DNA from: Lentihominibacter hominis
GTDB lineage: Bacteria > Bacillota > Clostridia > Peptostreptococcales > Anaerovoracaceae
NCBI RefSeq assembly: GCF_014385065.1
Contig: NZ_JACRTA010000001.1
Coordinates: forward strand, 1 to 64,000
Direction of reading: 5' to 3'
Length of the DNA stretch: 64,000 nucleotides
A model generated the notes under the pieces. The model saw only the letters and a list, made by a program, of their open reading frames with translations, had not been told where the DNA came from and made no database searches. Below, one piece after another: positions 63,346-64,000 of the stretch. Both the position numbers and the translations under genes were made by a program. Position 1 is the stretch's first letter; each line of letters starts with the position of its first letter.

Positions 63346-64000
63346 AATGTCACACCTCGCTTAAAAATAGCTATATCTCTATAATTTTTCTCCTCACTGC
63401 AGCTTTTTTTACCGGATGCCACATCCAAAATATATCTGTCGAGTTCTTCTGTGATCTCATCATATTTTGCCACATCCAGAATTCGTTCTGCATCGAAGTC
63501 TATCCAATTTTTCTTTTTAAAAGCCAGTTCATGATTAGACGATATTTTAATGGTGGGGACAGGTCCTCCAAAAGGAGTTCCCCTGCCCGTAGTAAACAAC
63601 ACTATGTGGGCTCCTGAAACAGCAAGAGCAGTTGCTGCCACCAGATCATTTCCCGGTCCTTCAAGCAGAGAAAGACCTTTTTCTTTTACAGGGCAGGCAT
63701 ATCGCAGAACATCAGTGACTTCAGCATGTCCGCCTTTTTGTACGCATCCCAGAGATTTATCTTCAAGTGTAGTTATTCCTCCTGCTTTATTCCCGGGAGA
63801 TGGGTTCTCGTATATAACCTGTCCATTTTTCCTGTAATACTCTTTAAAATCATTAATCATACTAACCGTCTTATCAAAAACCTCGCTATCTCTGCATCTA
63901 TTCATAAGAACCTGCTCTGCTCCGAACATTTCAGGAACTTCCGTAAGTATTACGCTTCCGCCTCTGCCGCAATGCCTGTCAGAAAACTTTCCCACAAGAG
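63342..64000 (-). CDS. UxaA-family (altronate/galactarate) dehydratase, C-terminal part, cut by the window edge
   Basis: 219 visible codons; the frame runs off the right edge, so the start is missing. LTEVPEMFGAEQVL near the visible start, GGHAEVTDVLRYACPV, GPGNDLVAATALAVSGAHIVLFTTGRGTPFG and VPTIKISSN are typical of the UxaA/GarD C-terminal domain. A GTG at 63995 is an internal Val codon. With kdgK and eda it makes the hexuronate route altronate to KDG, to KDPG, to pyruvate plus triose phosphate. Confidence 0.9.
   Translation of the reverse strand, partial: LVGKFSDRHCGRGGSVILTEVPEMFGAEQVLMNRCRDSEVFDKTVSMINDFKEYYRKNGQVIYENPSPGNKAGGITTLEDKSLGCVQKGGHAEVTDVLRYACPVKEKGLSLLEGPGNDLVAATALAVSGAHIVLFTTGRGTPFGGPVPTIKISSNHELAFKKKNWIDFDAERILDVAKYDEITEELDRYILDVASGKKSCSEEKNYRDIAIFKRGVTL

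Noticed and set aside
63995..64000. GTG at 63995 as the start of the dehydratase gene
   Set aside because: The frame continues off the window edge and the conserved domain is already under way, so this is an internal Val codon.
1..64000. CRISPR arrays, insertion sequences, prophage or defence islands
   Set aside because: No regular direct repeats, transposase, integrase or phage structural genes were found. The only clear tandem duplication is the promoter pair at the left edge.

Overview
This is a chromosomal window from a low-GC Firmicute, most likely an anaerobic member of the class Clostridia. The evidence is a PolC-type replicase, the classical pyrH-frr-uppS-cdsA-dxr-rseP-ispG-polC and rimP-nusA-ylxR-ylxQ-infB-rbfA-nrnA-truB-ribF gene order, a SCIFF ranthipeptide precursor with its radical SAM maturase, a Bcd/EtfBA acyl-CoA dehydrogenase module and a HisZ-dependent histidine operon. 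Family-level placement is not possible from the sequence alone. No phage, transposase, CRISPR array or integrase was seen.

Left edge (1-2.6 kb): two tandem consensus promoters of rRNA type face out of the window, followed by a DUF421/DUF4363 membrane pair, a THF riboswitch controlling the folate transporter component FolT, a decayed small gene and tRNA-Pro(CGG). From 2.6 to 24.3 kb the minus strand carries two housekeeping blocks. One covers translation initiation, ribosome maturation and flavin cofactor synthesis (rimP to ribF). The other covers nucleotide, ribosome recycling, isoprenoid, lipid and replication genes (pyrH to polC). Between them (11.2-14.3 kb) lies an islet of accessory genes: a YbaK-like deacylase, an SdpI protein, a GNAT-hydrolase fusion and a nitroreductase. 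The PolC lacks the exonuclease domain normally inserted in its PHP region.

From 24.5 to 33.5 kb are a sensorless hybrid histidine kinase, a his operon (hisZGCBHAF-IE, no hisD), larB and a 5-formyl-THF cyclo-ligase. At 33.6-35.3 kb is the SCIFF locus. Its precursor has only five of the usual six cysteines, with Ser at the cross-linking Cys and Thr positions. A small operon with NudC and two unrecognised proteins follows. At 37.2-41.3 kb the bcd-etfB-etfA operon and a divergent crotonase support butyrate-type or related acyl-CoA metabolism.

The right third (41-64 kb) is a series of metabolic and transport modules: a Cof-type phosphatase, an AraC regulator divergent from an APC permease and YtcJ-like amidohydrolase, a TetR/DHA2-MFS/cytidylate-kinase-like operon, a uracil/xanthine permease, a 2-enoate-reductase-type flavoenzyme, a CoA-disulfide reductase-rhodanese fusion, two metallohydrolases, a molbindin, a phytoene-desaturase-like flavoprotein with a C-terminal cysteine motif, a two-gene ABC exporter, and a hexuronate operon (UxaA-type dehydratase, KDG kinase, KDPG aldolase) running off the right edge.
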